Source: Akkermansia muciniphila (lineage in GTDB: Bacteria > Verrucomicrobiota > Verrucomicrobiia > Opitutales > Opitutaceae). Taken from it: a stretch of DNA of 64,000 nucleotides. This document shows, piece after piece, positions 17,258-26,661 of this stretch. The stretch spans positions 62,001-126,000 of the forward strand of contig CAMCZZ010000006.1 of NCBI GenBank assembly GCA_945888375.1, written 5' to 3'. The notes under the pieces were generated by a model. The model worked only from the letters and a program-made list of their open reading frames with translations. It was not told where the DNA came from and did not search any database. Within the stretch, counting starts at the first letter, position 1, and each line of letters begins with the position of its first letter. The position numbers were made by a program, and so were the translations under genes.

Positions 17258-17767
17258 TCAATTCAAGGTCTGATAAGCAGCCAGAATTTTATCCACCAAG
17301 TATTTGTGCTCAGCCTTCGTGAGCTCGCCGCTAATCAAGAGAGCATCCGCGCGGGTGATCTGGGCCGCCAGCTCGGTGTAGCGATCACCCTCCCCAGCTT
17401 CGGCCAAGGCCGGCTGCAACTCAACCAACATTTCTTGGGGAATCAGCTCCTTGGCCGCACCGAGATCGTAATCGATGCCCCAACGCAGATACCGAGCATC
17501 GTAAGATGACGAGGAAGGGAGGAAGAGGGCGGATTCGCTCTCGAAACCATTCTTCGTGAAATCAACCCGGAAAACCTCATCCCGCTTCAACTTCACCTTC
17601 AGGGGCGTCTGACCTATCTCCGTGCCGTTGATCTTGGTCGCTGCGCCTTCCGGGGTCGTGCGCACCACCACGGCCTGCTTTCGACCTTGGGTGATTACTG
17701 CGCAGCCGGTGTGGGAAAGGGCAACAAGTCCTACCAGGGCAGACACGAACAACACGGAGGATTTCAT
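17258..17767 (-). CDS. Small PEGA-domain lipoprotein
   Basis: From ATG 17767: MKSSVLFVSALVGLVALSHT then GC, a lipoprotein signal with a somewhat atypical lipobox. The mature protein has a PEGA-type carbohydrate-binding-like beta domain (AVVVRTTPEGAATKINGTEI, GQTPLKVKLKRDEVFRVDF) and ends with LLISGELTKAEHKYLVDKIL, resembling a short SHOCT-like helical tail. About 169 residues. Probably attached to the cell envelope with a structural or oligomerisation role; no more exact function can be given. Followed by a strong terminator. Confidence 0.7.
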   Translation of the reverse strand: MKSSVLFVSALVGLVALSHTGCAVITQGRKQAVVVRTTPEGAATKINGTEIGQTPLKVKLKRDEVFRVDFTKNGFESESALFLPSSSSYDARYLRWGIDYDLGAAKELIPQEMLVELQPALAEAGEGDRYTELAAQITRADALLISGELTKAEHKYLVDKILAAYQTLN

Positions 17768-17872
17768 AGGGGAATGGACAACTCTTTTAACCCCTGACCA
17801 GAGGGTCAAGGGCAATGACATCACCCCCTTCTGTCGTTTTTGCTACTGGAAAGCCGCGTCAGAAATCCCCAA

Positions 17873-18742
17873 ATGACGCCCCCGCCCATGCTCCCCCTTT
17901 CAACATATTGGGTCCACAATCTGAGCCCCTTTTTGATCCGCTTCACGGAAACGGTGGGGATCCGCTACTACGGCCTCGCCTATCTAGCCGGTTTTGCCGG
18001 CGCCTGGCTCCTGCTCCGCAGCTACGAAAAACGCGGCCTCACCCGCCTGACCGCCGAGCAGACGGGGGATCTCATGACCGCACTGGTGATCGGCGTGCTA
18101 GCAGGCGGTCGGGTGGGCTATTTTCTATTTTACCAACCAGCGGCACTACTCGCCTCACCTTTGAGTATCTTCTCCGTCTGGGATGGCGGCATGGCCAGCC
18201 ACGGGGGCTTCCTCGGCGTGGCCCTCGCCCTGGCTTGGTCATGTGCGAAATTTCGCCTGCCGTGGCGACACCTCGCGGACCTCATCGCCAGCACCGCTTC
18301 GGTGGGCATTTTATTCGGTCGCCTGGCCAACTTCATCAACGGCGAGCTCTGGGGCAAAGTCAGCATGGTCCCGTGGGCGGTGATTTTCCCCGCCAGCGCT
18401 CCCACTGGCACTCCCGACGCGCTCATCCCCCCGCGACACCCCTCCCAACTTTACGCCGCCGTCCTCGAGGGATTCTTGCTGCTGGCCCTCGCCCAGTGGT
18501 TACTGTGGAGGACCAGTTGGCTGCAACGCGCTCCCGGTCGCCTCACCGGAGTCTACCTGCTGGGCTACGCCGTGATGCGCGCGATCGGAGAAGTTTACCG
18601 CGAACCCGACGCCGGGTTGATTCTCGGCCTGAGTCGCGGCACCTTCTACTCCATCTTCATGGTCTTCGCCGGCCTGGCCCTCTGCCTGATCCCGGGACGT
18701 CCACTCCCCGACCCCACCGGCGGCCCGGCGCCGAAAAGCTAA
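17873..18742 (+). CDS. lgt: Prolipoprotein diacylglyceryl transferase
   Basis: Inner-membrane enzyme that attaches diacylglycerol to the lipobox cysteine. About 289 residues with seven hydrophobic segments. Seen: FTETVGIRYYGLAYLAGF, SVWDGGMASHGGFLGVALAL (conserved His-Gly), the Lgt signature GRLANFINGELWGK (usual GRxGNFINGELxGR), and PPRHPSQLYAAVLEG, RAIGEVYREPDAG. I begin at ATG 17873; an in-frame start 11 codons earlier gives an unnatural leader. Divergent from the PEGA lipoprotein, and its 3' end overlaps the 3' end of pxpA by 86 bases (convergent). Several lipoproteins in this window would be substrates. Confidence 0.95.
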   Translation: MTPPPMLPLSTYWVHNLSPFLIRFTETVGIRYYGLAYLAGFAGAWLLLRSYEKRGLTRLTAEQTGDLMTALVIGVLAGGRVGYFLFYQPAALLASPLSIFSVWDGGMASHGGFLGVALALAWSCAKFRLPWRHLADLIASTASVGILFGRLANFINGELWGKVSMVPWAVIFPASAPTGTPDALIPPRHPSQLYAAVLEGFLLLALAQWLLWRTSWLQRAPGRLTGVYLLGYAVMRAIGEVYREPDAGLILGLSRGTFYSIFMVFAGLALCLIPGRPLPDPTGGPAPKS

Positions 18743-19442
18743 ACCCGGCCAACGCCAATCCCGCCCGGACCGCGCCGAGCAAACGCGCCGCGGCTGGACC
18801 GTCGCCGTGAACGCAGAGAGTTTGCACCCCCCCTGAGCGCGTGAGTCGCAGCGCCTGCGCCAAGGCTTCCTTCTGGTCGTGGATCAACGCCCCCGGCTCA
18901 CCCCGGGGAATCAAAGTTCCGTCCTCGCGGTAACCCCGGTCGATAAAGCCCTCCGCCACGAAATCCACACCGGCTGCGCGGGCCGCCGCGCCCAAAGCCC
19001 CTACCGGAGGGCCGAAAAGCGCCAGCCCCCCATCACCAAACGCCCGCGCCACATCGACGCACACCCGTGCGGCCGACTCATCGTGGTTGAGAAAATGATA
19101 CAAAGCACCGTGCGGTTTCAGATGCGCCAATTCAACACCTTCGGCCGCCGCCACCCCGGCCAGCACGGCCACTTGGCGCTCCAGGAGATCCCTCAACCCG
19201 TCCGCCGGCAGCAACACCGGGCACCGCCCGAAATTCGCCCGGTCGGCGTAGCCCGGATGCGCCCCGACCGAGACCCCGCGCACCCGCGCCGCCCGGCAGA
19301 CTGCTCGCATGGCGGCTTCATCGCCGGCATGAGCGCCGCAAGCGATATTCACCGAGGTGATTCCCGTCGCGAATAACTCCGCCTCACCCGGCGCGCCTTC
19401 TCCCAGATCCGCATTCAAATCGATCGAGTCCATGCCATTCAT
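18657..19442 (-). CDS. pxpA: 5-oxoprolinase subunit A (LamB/YcsF family)
   Basis: Part of the ATP-dependent three-subunit 5-oxoprolinase that opens 5-oxoproline to glutamate. Seen: SIDLNADLGEGAPGEAELF, SVNIACGAHAGDEAAM, GVSVGAHPGYADRANFGR and HLKPHGALYHF, all defining LamB/YcsF motifs. The C-terminus has about 30 extra gly/arg-rich residues that come from reading into the convergent lgt gene. Its ATG overlaps the stop of the fused pxpBC gene by four bases (19439-19442), so the two are one operon with coupled translation. Confidence 0.94.
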   Translation of the reverse strand: MNGMDSIDLNADLGEGAPGEAELFATGITSVNIACGAHAGDEAAMRAVCRAARVRGVSVGAHPGYADRANFGRCPVLLPADGLRDLLERQVAVLAGVAAAEGVELAHLKPHGALYHFLNHDESAARVCVDVARAFGDGGLALFGPPVGALGAAARAAGVDFVAEGFIDRGYREDGTLIPRGEPGALIHDQKEALAQALRLTRSGGVQTLCVHGDGPAAARLLGAVRAGLALAGFSFSAPGRRWGRGVDVPGSGRGPGRRRP

Positions 19443-21145
19443 GGCAACAGTCCCAACCCAACCCGAAGACGCTCAAGATCCGCCGCCACTTTCAAGCGCG
19501 CCTGTTGGGCGGCGGATACATCCGTCACTCGAAAGATGATCTGCGCTCCCGGCCGAGCCTGCGCCAGCAAAGGCAGATCGATGGATGCCACCTGCCCGAG
19601 TTGGGCGTAGCCGCCAATCGTCTGTCCTTCGGCCATTAACACGATGGGCTGCCCGTCAGGCGGCAACTGCACCGTCCCCGGCACCACCGGCCGGGAAACC
19701 TCCCCGTCCGCACCAGACAGCAGCGTAAAGGCCTCGCCCTGCAAACGCAGCCCCATGCGGTCGGATTTCGCACTGAGCTGAAATCTCCGCGCCTCCACCG
19801 CGCGCACCGCCCCCGCGGCGCTCTGACGACGGAAAATTCGCGCCCAATCCAGCCCCGGGATGAGCCGCACCTCCACCACCGCCCGCCGCCCGGGCGGCGG
19901 CACAGGGGCCGCCAGCCGCCAACCACCGCCCACCGGCAACGCTCCAGCCTGCTCCGTGCCGAGCGAGATACGATCCCCCGCCACGAGCGCCCCGCCACCC
20001 TGCCCGCCAAATCCCGCCCCCACCACCGTGCCCGCCCCGCCCAGCACCCGCGGCACGCTCACCCCGCCTCCCGCAAAAGCCACATAAAGCCGCCCGCCTC
20101 GCGCCAGCCTCGCGCAATCTAGGATGGCCCCCGCTTCTAACCGAAGCGGCCGGCCCGCCGGGAGCCCCTCAACCTCGGCCCCTACCAGAGCGACCGTCGC
20201 GGACTGCGGAAAACGCAGCACCGGCCCCACGTAAGTGCACTCCAGCACCGCCGCCCCGGGCGGATTGCCCACCGCTAGGTTCGCCACCGCCGCCGCCCAA
20301 GGATCGAGCGCGCCCCCAGCCGCCACACCCGCCGCCGCAAAGCCCCTTCGCCCCAGATCTTGCACCGTGGTGAGCGCACCGGGCGTCACCACCTCGCAAT
20401 ACCGACCCAGCCCCGGCTCGCGCCCGCCTGGGCCGCGGCCCTTGACTAACCCCGCCGGCGGAGCCGGTAGTTTATCCACTGCCTTGAACTTGACCGCGTC
20501 CCCCGCCGCCAATCGTGAAGGGGATACCGAGCCGGGGGTGAACAACTCCAGAGCGGTGCGCCCGATTAAATGCCAACCGCCCGGCGTCGCGCGCGGATAT
20601 ATGCCTGTTTGCCCCCCGCCTATGCCCACGCTGCCCGCCGGAACCCGGAGTCGGGGCGTGGCCCGGCGGGGCGTCGCCAGGGGCTCCGGTAAACCGAACA
20701 AATAGGGAAAGCCAGGCGTGAACCCGATGGCCGCCACCAGATAGTTCGCCCCGGCATGGAGCTTAACAGCCTCGTCCGCAGATATTTTAGCTACTTTCGC
20801 CACGTGTTCAAGGTCCGGCCCGTATTCGCCACCGTAGCACACCGGGACGATATGCGTGCGCGCCGCCCGCACCTTGCGCGCCGCCGTCGGGCCGTCACCC
20901 GCGAGATGACGCTCCAGCCATTCCGCCACCACCCGCCAGGGCAACTCGCCACGCGGCGTGGGCACCCGCTCAGGCTCGTAACTCACCCCCACCGAAGAAT
21001 AAGCCGGCACGATCTCCGTGACACCCTCCAGCCGATCCGCCGCGAGGTCGGCGGCCAGCCCGCGCACCCGCGCAAGCATGGCGGCATCCAGCGCGCCCGC
21101 CAGCGTGATCAAGTAGGCCGTATCCCCCATCGCGTGCAGACTCAT
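19439..21145 (-). CDS. pxpBC: Fused 5-oxoprolinase subunits B and C
   Basis: A 568-residue fusion of KipI-like PxpB (about 1-230) and KipA-like PxpC (about 245-568). The B half has MGDTAYLITLAGALD at the start, EIVPAYSSVGVSYEP, HIVPVCYGGEYGPDLEHVA and the signature AIGFTPGFPYLFGLP. The C half has EVVTPGALTTVQDLGRRGFA, GGALDPWAAAVANLAVGNPP, the SAKSDRMGLRLQG motif and LMAEGQTIGGYAQLGQVAS. With PxpA it forms the complete bacterial 5-oxoprolinase. Fusions of B and C are known in other bacteria. ATGA overlap with pxpA downstream. Divergent from a small lipoprotein gene. Confidence 0.94.
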   Translation of the reverse strand: MSLHAMGDTAYLITLAGALDAAMLARVRGLAADLAADRLEGVTEIVPAYSSVGVSYEPERVPTPRGELPWRVVAEWLERHLAGDGPTAARKVRAARTHIVPVCYGGEYGPDLEHVAKVAKISADEAVKLHAGANYLVAAIGFTPGFPYLFGLPEPLATPRRATPRLRVPAGSVGIGGGQTGIYPRATPGGWHLIGRTALELFTPGSVSPSRLAAGDAVKFKAVDKLPAPPAGLVKGRGPGGREPGLGRYCEVVTPGALTTVQDLGRRGFAAAGVAAGGALDPWAAAVANLAVGNPPGAAVLECTYVGPVLRFPQSATVALVGAEVEGLPAGRPLRLEAGAILDCARLARGGRLYVAFAGGGVSVPRVLGGAGTVVGAGFGGQGGGALVAGDRISLGTEQAGALPVGGGWRLAAPVPPPGRRAVVEVRLIPGLDWARIFRRQSAAGAVRAVEARRFQLSAKSDRMGLRLQGEAFTLLSGADGEVSRPVVPGTVQLPPDGQPIVLMAEGQTIGGYAQLGQVASIDLPLLAQARPGAQIIFRVTDVSAAQQARLKVAADLERLRVGLGLLP

Positions 21146-21282
21146 GCCGGCAGACTAGCGACCACCGAGCTGCGGCACAAGCCGCCACACCACGCGCTAA
21201 TCACCGCCGCAGTCCCGCTGATAGGTGGCTGGAATGGGTTGCCCTTCGCCACACGTTGGCGAAGGTTGGTCTTCTTCTCCGC

Positions 21283-21897
21283 ATGCGCCGACCACTTCCC
21301 GTCTTTCTGTTCGCAACCCTCACCCTGCTTGCCCTCAACGGCTGCCGCCGCGAGGAGATCCGGACCTACGCCGTTAAAAAGGCCCCCGCCACCAACGCTT
21401 CCGCCTCCGCCCCGGCTGCTCCCAGCGCAGATGCCGCGATGAGCAATACCCCCGTTACCACCGCCGAAGGCCCCGGCCTGGCCTGGTCCGCACCCACCCA
21501 CTGGAAAACCGGCCCCGAAAAAGCCATGCGCAAGGCGACCTTCCTCATCCCCGGTGAAAACGGCGGGCCCGGCGCCGAATTGGCCGTGACCGCCTTTCCC
21601 GGCGACGTCGGCGGCCTGCTGGCCAACGTGAACCGCTGGCGCGGCCAACTCTCACTCCCCCCCCTCGCCGAAGGCGAACTCGCCACCGCACTTTCCCACC
21701 TGCACGTAGGTGATCTCCACTTGGATTACGTCGAACTCGTCGCCGCCGGAACTCCGCCCGCCCGCCGCGTTCTGGGCGCCCTTGTGCCCCACTCCGGCGC
21801 GACCTGGTTCTTCAAGCTCGATGGCCCCGACGCACTCGTCGCTCGAGAAAAGCCCGCTTTTCTCGCCTTCCTGCAAAGCCTCCATCCCGCCAACTAG
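21283..21897 (+). CDS. Putative lipoprotein upstream of cytochrome c maturation genes
   Basis: From ATG 21283: MRRPLPVFLFATLTLLALNG then C, a clear lipoprotein signal. A linker rich in Ala, Ser and Pro (about residues 30-60) leads to an about 140-residue domain (GPGLAWSAPTHWKTGPEKAM, ELAVTAFPGDVGGLLANVNR, WRGQLSLPPLAEGELATALS, GATWFFKLDGPDALV) resembling the short conserved proteins often found beside ResB/CcsA in Verrucomicrobiota and Planctomycetota. Located 78 bases before resB on the same strand, so a role in cytochrome maturation or the respiratory envelope is inferred from position only. Confidence 0.65.
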   Translation: MRRPLPVFLFATLTLLALNGCRREEIRTYAVKKAPATNASASAPAAPSADAAMSNTPVTTAEGPGLAWSAPTHWKTGPEKAMRKATFLIPGENGGPGAELAVTAFPGDVGGLLANVNRWRGQLSLPPLAEGELATALSHLHVGDLHLDYVELVAAGTPPARRVLGALVPHSGATWFFKLDGPDALVAREKPAFLAFLQSLHPAN

Positions 21898-21975
21898 TCC
21901 TCTCAGATTCCGGGGCCGCACCCCATTTTAAATTTTACTTCATTCCTGAACTCGCCGCGTCCGCGCGGACTCCCC

Positions 21976-23562
21976 ATGCGTGCCCTTTACCTGGAATTCG
22001 TCCGCTTCTTCGTCTCGCTACAACTGACCGTCGGCCTGCTCGCGTTGTCCGCCCTCTTAGTCTTCTTCGCCACCTTGGACCAGGTTCAACTCGGCATCTG
22101 GGCGGTGCAGGAAAAATGGTTCAAAAGCTTCATCGTCCTGCACGACATCAAAGGCTTCCCGTTGCCGATCTTTCCCGGCGGCTACTTCATCGGAGGACTC
22201 CTGCTGATCAACCTCATCGCCGCCCACGCCAAGCGGTTCGCCTTCACCTGGAAAAAAGCGGGCGTCCAACTCGTCCACTCCGGTCTCATCCTGCTCCTAC
22301 TCGGCGAACTCTTCACCGGGCTCTACCAGGAGGAATACCAGATGCGCCTCGATGAAGGCCAGACGCGCAACTACTCCGAAAGCTGGCGTTTCAACGAAAT
22401 CGCCGTGATCGACGCCACCCAGCCGGACGAGGACATCGTCACAGTCATCCCCGAGAGCCACCTCGCCCGCGCCAAATCCATTGCCCCCGACGCCCTGCCC
22501 TTTCGCCTCGTCCCCCGCGCCTACTACCCGAACGCCTCGCTCATGATGCGGGAGCAAACTCCCGCCGGCCAGCGCACGGTGGAAAACACCTCCAACCAAG
22601 GCATAGGCCCGCGGCTCGCTATCACCCCGCTGGCCAAAACCTACAAGATGGACCAACGCAACCTGCCCGCCGCGCTCGTCGAGATCGTCACGCCCGAGGG
22701 CGCGAGCCTCGGCACTTTCCTTCTCTCCACCATGCTCACCGAGCCGGAGGCATTTAGCGCCGCAGGGCGCCAGTGGCGGCTGAGCCTGCGCTTCCAGCGT
22801 GCCTATAAACCCTACTCGCTCACGCTGCTGGACTTCACCCACGATCGCTACGCCGGCACCGACATCCCGAAGAATTTTTCCAGCCGCGTCCGGCTGGCCA
22901 CGCCCGACGGGACCCAGGACCGCGAGGTCCTTATCTTCATGAACAACCCGCTGCGCTACGACGGCATGACCATTTACCAGGCGGGCTTTGACAACAACGA
23001 CAAGACCACCGTGCTCCAGGTCGTGCGTAACCCCTCGTGGGTCATCCCCTACCTGAGCTGCCTCCTCATGTCCGTGGGCCTTTTCTGGCAGTTCGGCTGG
23101 CATCTCGTCGTCTTCTCCGCGCGTCGCTTCGAACCCGCCTCCGCCCAGGGCCTCGCCCCAGGCCTGCCCGGCCCCGTCGTCGCCCTCGGCCTCGTCCTCG
23201 CCCTGCGCCTTTTCGCCGGTCTGGTCGGCCTCTGGGTCGGCGCCTCCGCCGACGGCACCCCCGCCGCCATCGGTCTGGTGGTCCTCGCGACCGAGTTCCT
23301 GGCCTGCGCCGCCCTACTCTTCGGCCTCGCCGCCCGGCGCGCCTGGGCCGCAGGACTGCTGCGCGTGTATGCCTGGTTCGCCGTGCTCCTGCTCGCCAGT
23401 GTCACCGCCTACGGCTTCCTCGGGGGCGATATCTACGACGCCATCCTGCGCTGGGTCATCATCGGCGTCCACCTCCTTACCGCCGCCGCCTTGCTCGCAC
23501 TCGCCCGCGCCTTCGAACGCCCGGAAACTCGCGCTTACCTCGCCGCCCCGGCCGGAAAGTAA
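21976..23562 (+). CDS. resB: ResB-like cytochrome c biogenesis protein
   Basis: System II cytochrome c maturation component, thought to pass haem to the apocytochrome together with CcsA. The 528-residue protein has N-terminal membrane segments (LQLTVGLLALSALLVFFATL, FIGGLLLINLIAAH, AGVQLVHSGLILLLLGELF), a large periplasmic domain (about 135-350) ending in EVLIFMNNPLRYDGMTIYQAGF, the ResB hallmark, and WVIPYLSCLLMSVGLFWQF. Four further hydrophobic segments (about 395-515) extend the protein beyond the usual ResB core. The ccsA-like gene starts 19 bases downstream, so these form one operon. Confidence 0.9.
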   Translation: MRALYLEFVRFFVSLQLTVGLLALSALLVFFATLDQVQLGIWAVQEKWFKSFIVLHDIKGFPLPIFPGGYFIGGLLLINLIAAHAKRFAFTWKKAGVQLVHSGLILLLLGELFTGLYQEEYQMRLDEGQTRNYSESWRFNEIAVIDATQPDEDIVTVIPESHLARAKSIAPDALPFRLVPRAYYPNASLMMREQTPAGQRTVENTSNQGIGPRLAITPLAKTYKMDQRNLPAALVEIVTPEGASLGTFLLSTMLTEPEAFSAAGRQWRLSLRFQRAYKPYSLTLLDFTHDRYAGTDIPKNFSSRVRLATPDGTQDREVLIFMNNPLRYDGMTIYQAGFDNNDKTTVLQVVRNPSWVIPYLSCLLMSVGLFWQFGWHLVVFSARRFEPASAQGLAPGLPGPVVALGLVLALRLFAGLVGLWVGASADGTPAAIGLVVLATEFLACAALLFGLAARRAWAAGLLRVYAWFAVLLLASVTAYGFLGGDIYDAILRWVIIGVHLLTAAALLALARAFERPETRAYLAAPAGK

Positions 23563-23580
23563 ACCCCGCTCCGCCGCGCC

Positions 23581-25458
23581 ATGAAAAAAATCATTCCGCT
23601 CCTGCTTCTGCTGCTCGGTGTCCTCTACGTCGCCTCGACCCTGCGCCCGCCCGCCGATCGCGCCGGCGCGCCCGATACCGTCGCCTTCGGCCGCCTCCCT
23701 GTCCTCGTCGGCGGCCGTATCAAGCCTCTCGATACCGTCGCGCGCGCCACCCTGCTCCAATTCCAGGGCCGCCAAACCGTTCGCCTCGCCGACGGCGCCA
23801 AGCTCACCCCCTCCCGCTGGATCGCCGACGTGCTGCTCGACGACCGCAAAGCCAACGCCTACCAGATCTTCGAGGTTGTCCACCCCGACCTGCTCGCCCT
23901 GTTAAAACTAAGCGAGGCCGACGGCGCCGGCAAAAAACGGTTCTCCTATGACCAGCTCACCCCCGGCCTGAAGGAACTGGAACGCCAGGCCGGCCTCGCC
24001 CAGCCCATCGAAGCCCAGCGGCGCAACCCCTTCCAGCGCGCCGTGGTCGCCCTGCGGGACAACATCGGCCTCTACGTCCGCCTGCAGGCCTCCCTGATCC
24101 CACCAGAGCTAGACAGTCCGCTTGATGCCCTCCGCACCTTCCAGGACACCCTCCCCGAGAGCATCGCCGCGGTGCGCCTGCGCCAGCAAAAAAAGCCGCA
24201 TAACGAGGACGCCGCCGGCCGCTTGATGGACCTCGCCTCCCGCTTCGATTTCATGGCCCAAAACGCCTACCTGATGCCCATCCCGCCCGACGACACGGAG
24301 CCGGACGATACCGCCTGGCGCAAGACCGGCGCGGTTCTGCTCGATACCTTCCAGACCGGCGCGATCGAAGCTCACGCCTTCAGCTATGCCGGCCTCGCCT
24401 TCGCTTGGCGCGGGCAGAAAGCGGAGGAGTTCAACACCATCGTGAAACTCCTTCGCGCCGAGACCGCGAAACGCTTCGCCCAGCAGCTCGCCAAGGTGGA
24501 CGCCGAAACCCGCTTCAAGGCCGCGGCGCCCTTTTACACCGGCATGGTCCTATTTGTCGCCACTCTGCTTCTAGCTCTCGGCTCTTGGCTAAAATGGCCC
24601 GAGGTCCTCGGCCGCTCCGCGTTCCACCTGCTCGCGCTCGGCTTCGTGCTGATGAGCGCCGGCATCGGCATGCGCATGTGGATCGAAGGCCGCCCACCCG
24701 TGACGAATCTCTACTCCTCCGCCCTGTTCGTCGCCTGGGGCGCGGTCGGGCTCTGCCTCATCTTGGAAAAACTACACCCGCGCGGCCTCGCCAGCGCCGC
24801 CGGCGGCCTGATCGGTTTCTCCGGCTTGATCATCGCCCACCACCTTTCCCTCAGTGGCGACACCCTGGAAATGATGCGCGCCGTGCTCGACTCAAACTTC
24901 TGGCTGGCGACCCATGTGGTTGTGATAACGATTGGCTACAGCGCCACTTATCTCGCTGGTTTCCTCGGCGCGCTCTACGTCCTGCGCGGCGCCTTCACCC
25001 GCTCCCTCGACCGCGACACCGCCGCCGCCCTCGAACGCATGGTTTACGGCATCCTCTGCTTCGCCACCCTCTTCAGCCTGGTCGGCACCATCCTCGGCGG
25101 CATCTGGGCCGACCAGTCCTGGGGCCGCTTCTGGGGCTGGGACCCCAAGGAAAACGGCGCGCTGATCATCGTGATCTGGAACGCCCTCATCCTCCACGTG
25201 CGCTGGGGCAAACTGGCCGGACCACGCGCGATAATGGCCCTGGCCATCTTCGGCAACGTCGTGACCAGCTGGAGCTGGTTTGGCACCAACTTGCTGGGCG
25301 TCGGCCTGCACAGCTATGGCTTCACCGACCGCGGCTTCTGGGCGCTTGTTTTCTTCGCGACCAGCCAGCTCTTGCTCATCGCCGTTGCTGTCGCACCCGG
25401 TCTGCCTTGGCGCAGCGAACCGCGCCCCGCTGCCGAGGCCGCTCCCCGCACGGCCTAG
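23581..25458 (+). CDS. ccsA: CcsA/ResC-like haem-handling cytochrome c assembly protein
   Basis: Partner of ResB in System II. A single N-terminal membrane segment (IIPLLLLLLGVLYVASTL) is followed by about 290 residues of soluble, probably periplasmic sequence, then eight or so hydrophobic segments (from about 315). The haem-binding tryptophan-rich WWD motif reads WADQSWGRFWGWDPKENGAL, with the conserved histidines in SGLIIAHHLSLSGDT, FWLATHVVVITIGYS and GVGLHSYGF. At 625 residues it has the long N-terminal form found in several phyla. Ends convergent on dinB with a 4-base overlap. Confidence 0.92.
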   Translation: MKKIIPLLLLLLGVLYVASTLRPPADRAGAPDTVAFGRLPVLVGGRIKPLDTVARATLLQFQGRQTVRLADGAKLTPSRWIADVLLDDRKANAYQIFEVVHPDLLALLKLSEADGAGKKRFSYDQLTPGLKELERQAGLAQPIEAQRRNPFQRAVVALRDNIGLYVRLQASLIPPELDSPLDALRTFQDTLPESIAAVRLRQQKKPHNEDAAGRLMDLASRFDFMAQNAYLMPIPPDDTEPDDTAWRKTGAVLLDTFQTGAIEAHAFSYAGLAFAWRGQKAEEFNTIVKLLRAETAKRFAQQLAKVDAETRFKAAAPFYTGMVLFVATLLLALGSWLKWPEVLGRSAFHLLALGFVLMSAGIGMRMWIEGRPPVTNLYSSALFVAWGAVGLCLILEKLHPRGLASAAGGLIGFSGLIIAHHLSLSGDTLEMMRAVLDSNFWLATHVVVITIGYSATYLAGFLGALYVLRGAFTRSLDRDTAAALERMVYGILCFATLFSLVGTILGGIWADQSWGRFWGWDPKENGALIIVIWNALILHVRWGKLAGPRAIMALAIFGNVVTSWSWFGTNLLGVGLHSYGFTDRGFWALVFFATSQLLLIAVAVAPGLPWRSEPRPAAEAAPRTA

Positions 25459-26615
25459 ATTTGGTGCCCGTGCCGCACCCGGGCGGCCCCGCCGCCGGCG
25501 TTGAGGCGGTCCAACACGGCCGCCAGCCGGCGTTTTTTTTCATCCGCCTCGCCGGCGAAAAGGTCCAGCTGCGCCGGGCCGTCCTCGATGCCCGAGAACC
25601 GCGCGCCGACCAACCGCAACGGTCTCCGCTTTGTCCAAGCCTTGCGCAGCAGAGGATCGACCAGCGGGTAAAACGGCCCCTCCAGGTCGCTCGCCTCCGG
25701 CAGACTGCGCCCCGCCGTCTCCTGGGTGAAATCACCGTAGCGCAACTTGAGCGTGAGCGTCCGGGCGCGCTTCCCGTCCGCCCGAACCTGGGGCATCAAC
25801 TCATCGATCATACGCTTGACCACCTGCTCGATCACCGCGAAGTCGCCGACATCCACCCCGAAGGTCTCCTGTTGCGAGTAGCTCTTGGCGTCCTCCCGGT
25901 CCACCTCCACCGGCCGGAAATCTTCACCGCGCGCCATCGCCGCAAACTCGCGCCAACCGTCGCCGAAGACTCCCGCCAACTCACTCTCTGAACGGGTTGA
26001 GACATCCCCGATCGCCACTATGCCCCGGGCCTTGAGGACCGCCTCCGTCTTCGGCCCCACGCTGGGCAGTTTACCGATGTCGAGCGGGGCGAGAAAGGCC
26101 GCCTCCATCCCGGGCGCCACCGTCACGAAGCCGCGCGGTTTGCGCAGCTTGCTCGCGATCTGCGCGACCAGTTTGTTAGTCGCGATGCCGATAGAGACGG
26201 GAACGGATAACTCGTCCCAAATCCGCATCTGCAAGCCGCGCAGCGCCGCCTCGACCGCCGCAGCATCCGCGAAAGCACAGGGCCCGAGGTCGAGGTAGCC
26301 CTCGTCGATGGAATTGCGCTGCACGAGCGGCGTGAGCGTCTCGCAAAGGTCGAACATGCGTTGTGACACCCGCGGATAGAGACCGGCGGTGGGCGGGAGG
26401 AGGATCAGGTCGGGACAGACCTGCAGCGCCCGCTTGGTCGGCATCGGAGTATAAACCCCGCAAGCCCGCGCCTCATAGCTGGCCGAGGCGATGATCCCGC
26501 GTTCGCGCCCGCCAACCGCGCACTTGGTCCCACGCAGCCCCGGCTTCAGCGCGAGCTCGCAGGAGACGAAAAATGCATCCGCGTCGAGGTGAACAATATG
26601 AGCACGCCCGGTCAT
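25455..26615 (-). CDS. dinB: DNA polymerase IV (Y-family)
   Basis: Error-prone translesion polymerase. The 386-residue protein has HLDADAFFVSCELALKPGLR with the first catalytic Asp pair, AVGGRERGIIASASYEARAC, the second catalytic motif RNSIDEGYLDLGPC, SIGIATNKLVAQIASKLRKP, a helix-hairpin-helix region (GKLPSVGPKTEAVLKARGI), and near the C-terminus QLDLF, a canonical sliding-clamp-binding pentapeptide. All essential residues are present. It is transcribed toward ccsA, and an FKBP gene lies upstream on the same strand; no LexA-type box was recognised. Confidence 0.95.
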   Translation of the reverse strand: MTGRAHIVHLDADAFFVSCELALKPGLRGTKCAVGGRERGIIASASYEARACGVYTPMPTKRALQVCPDLILLPPTAGLYPRVSQRMFDLCETLTPLVQRNSIDEGYLDLGPCAFADAAAVEAALRGLQMRIWDELSVPVSIGIATNKLVAQIASKLRKPRGFVTVAPGMEAAFLAPLDIGKLPSVGPKTEAVLKARGIVAIGDVSTRSESELAGVFGDGWREFAAMARGEDFRPVEVDREDAKSYSQQETFGVDVGDFAVIEQVVKRMIDELMPQVRADGKRARTLTLKLRYGDFTQETAGRSLPEASDLEGPFYPLVDPLLRKAWTKRRPLRLVGARFSGIEDGPAQLDLFAGEADEKKRRLAAVLDRLNAGGGAARVRHGHQI

Positions 26616-26661
26616 GACGGCAGGTTGCAGGCCAGGCCGGCGGGCGACGACGGCAGCCGGA

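Noticed and set aside
17145-17260. Glycine riboswitch before gcvT
   Set aside because: No tandem glycine aptamer motifs; only a terminator hairpin is present.
17815-18810. Plus-strand frame longer than lgt
   Set aside because: Arg/Pro/His-rich translation typical of an out-of-frame GC-rich shadow; the lgt frame has all signature motifs.
24405-25991. Long plus-strand frame across ccsA and dinB
   Set aside because: Arginine-rich shadow overlapping two well-supported genes.
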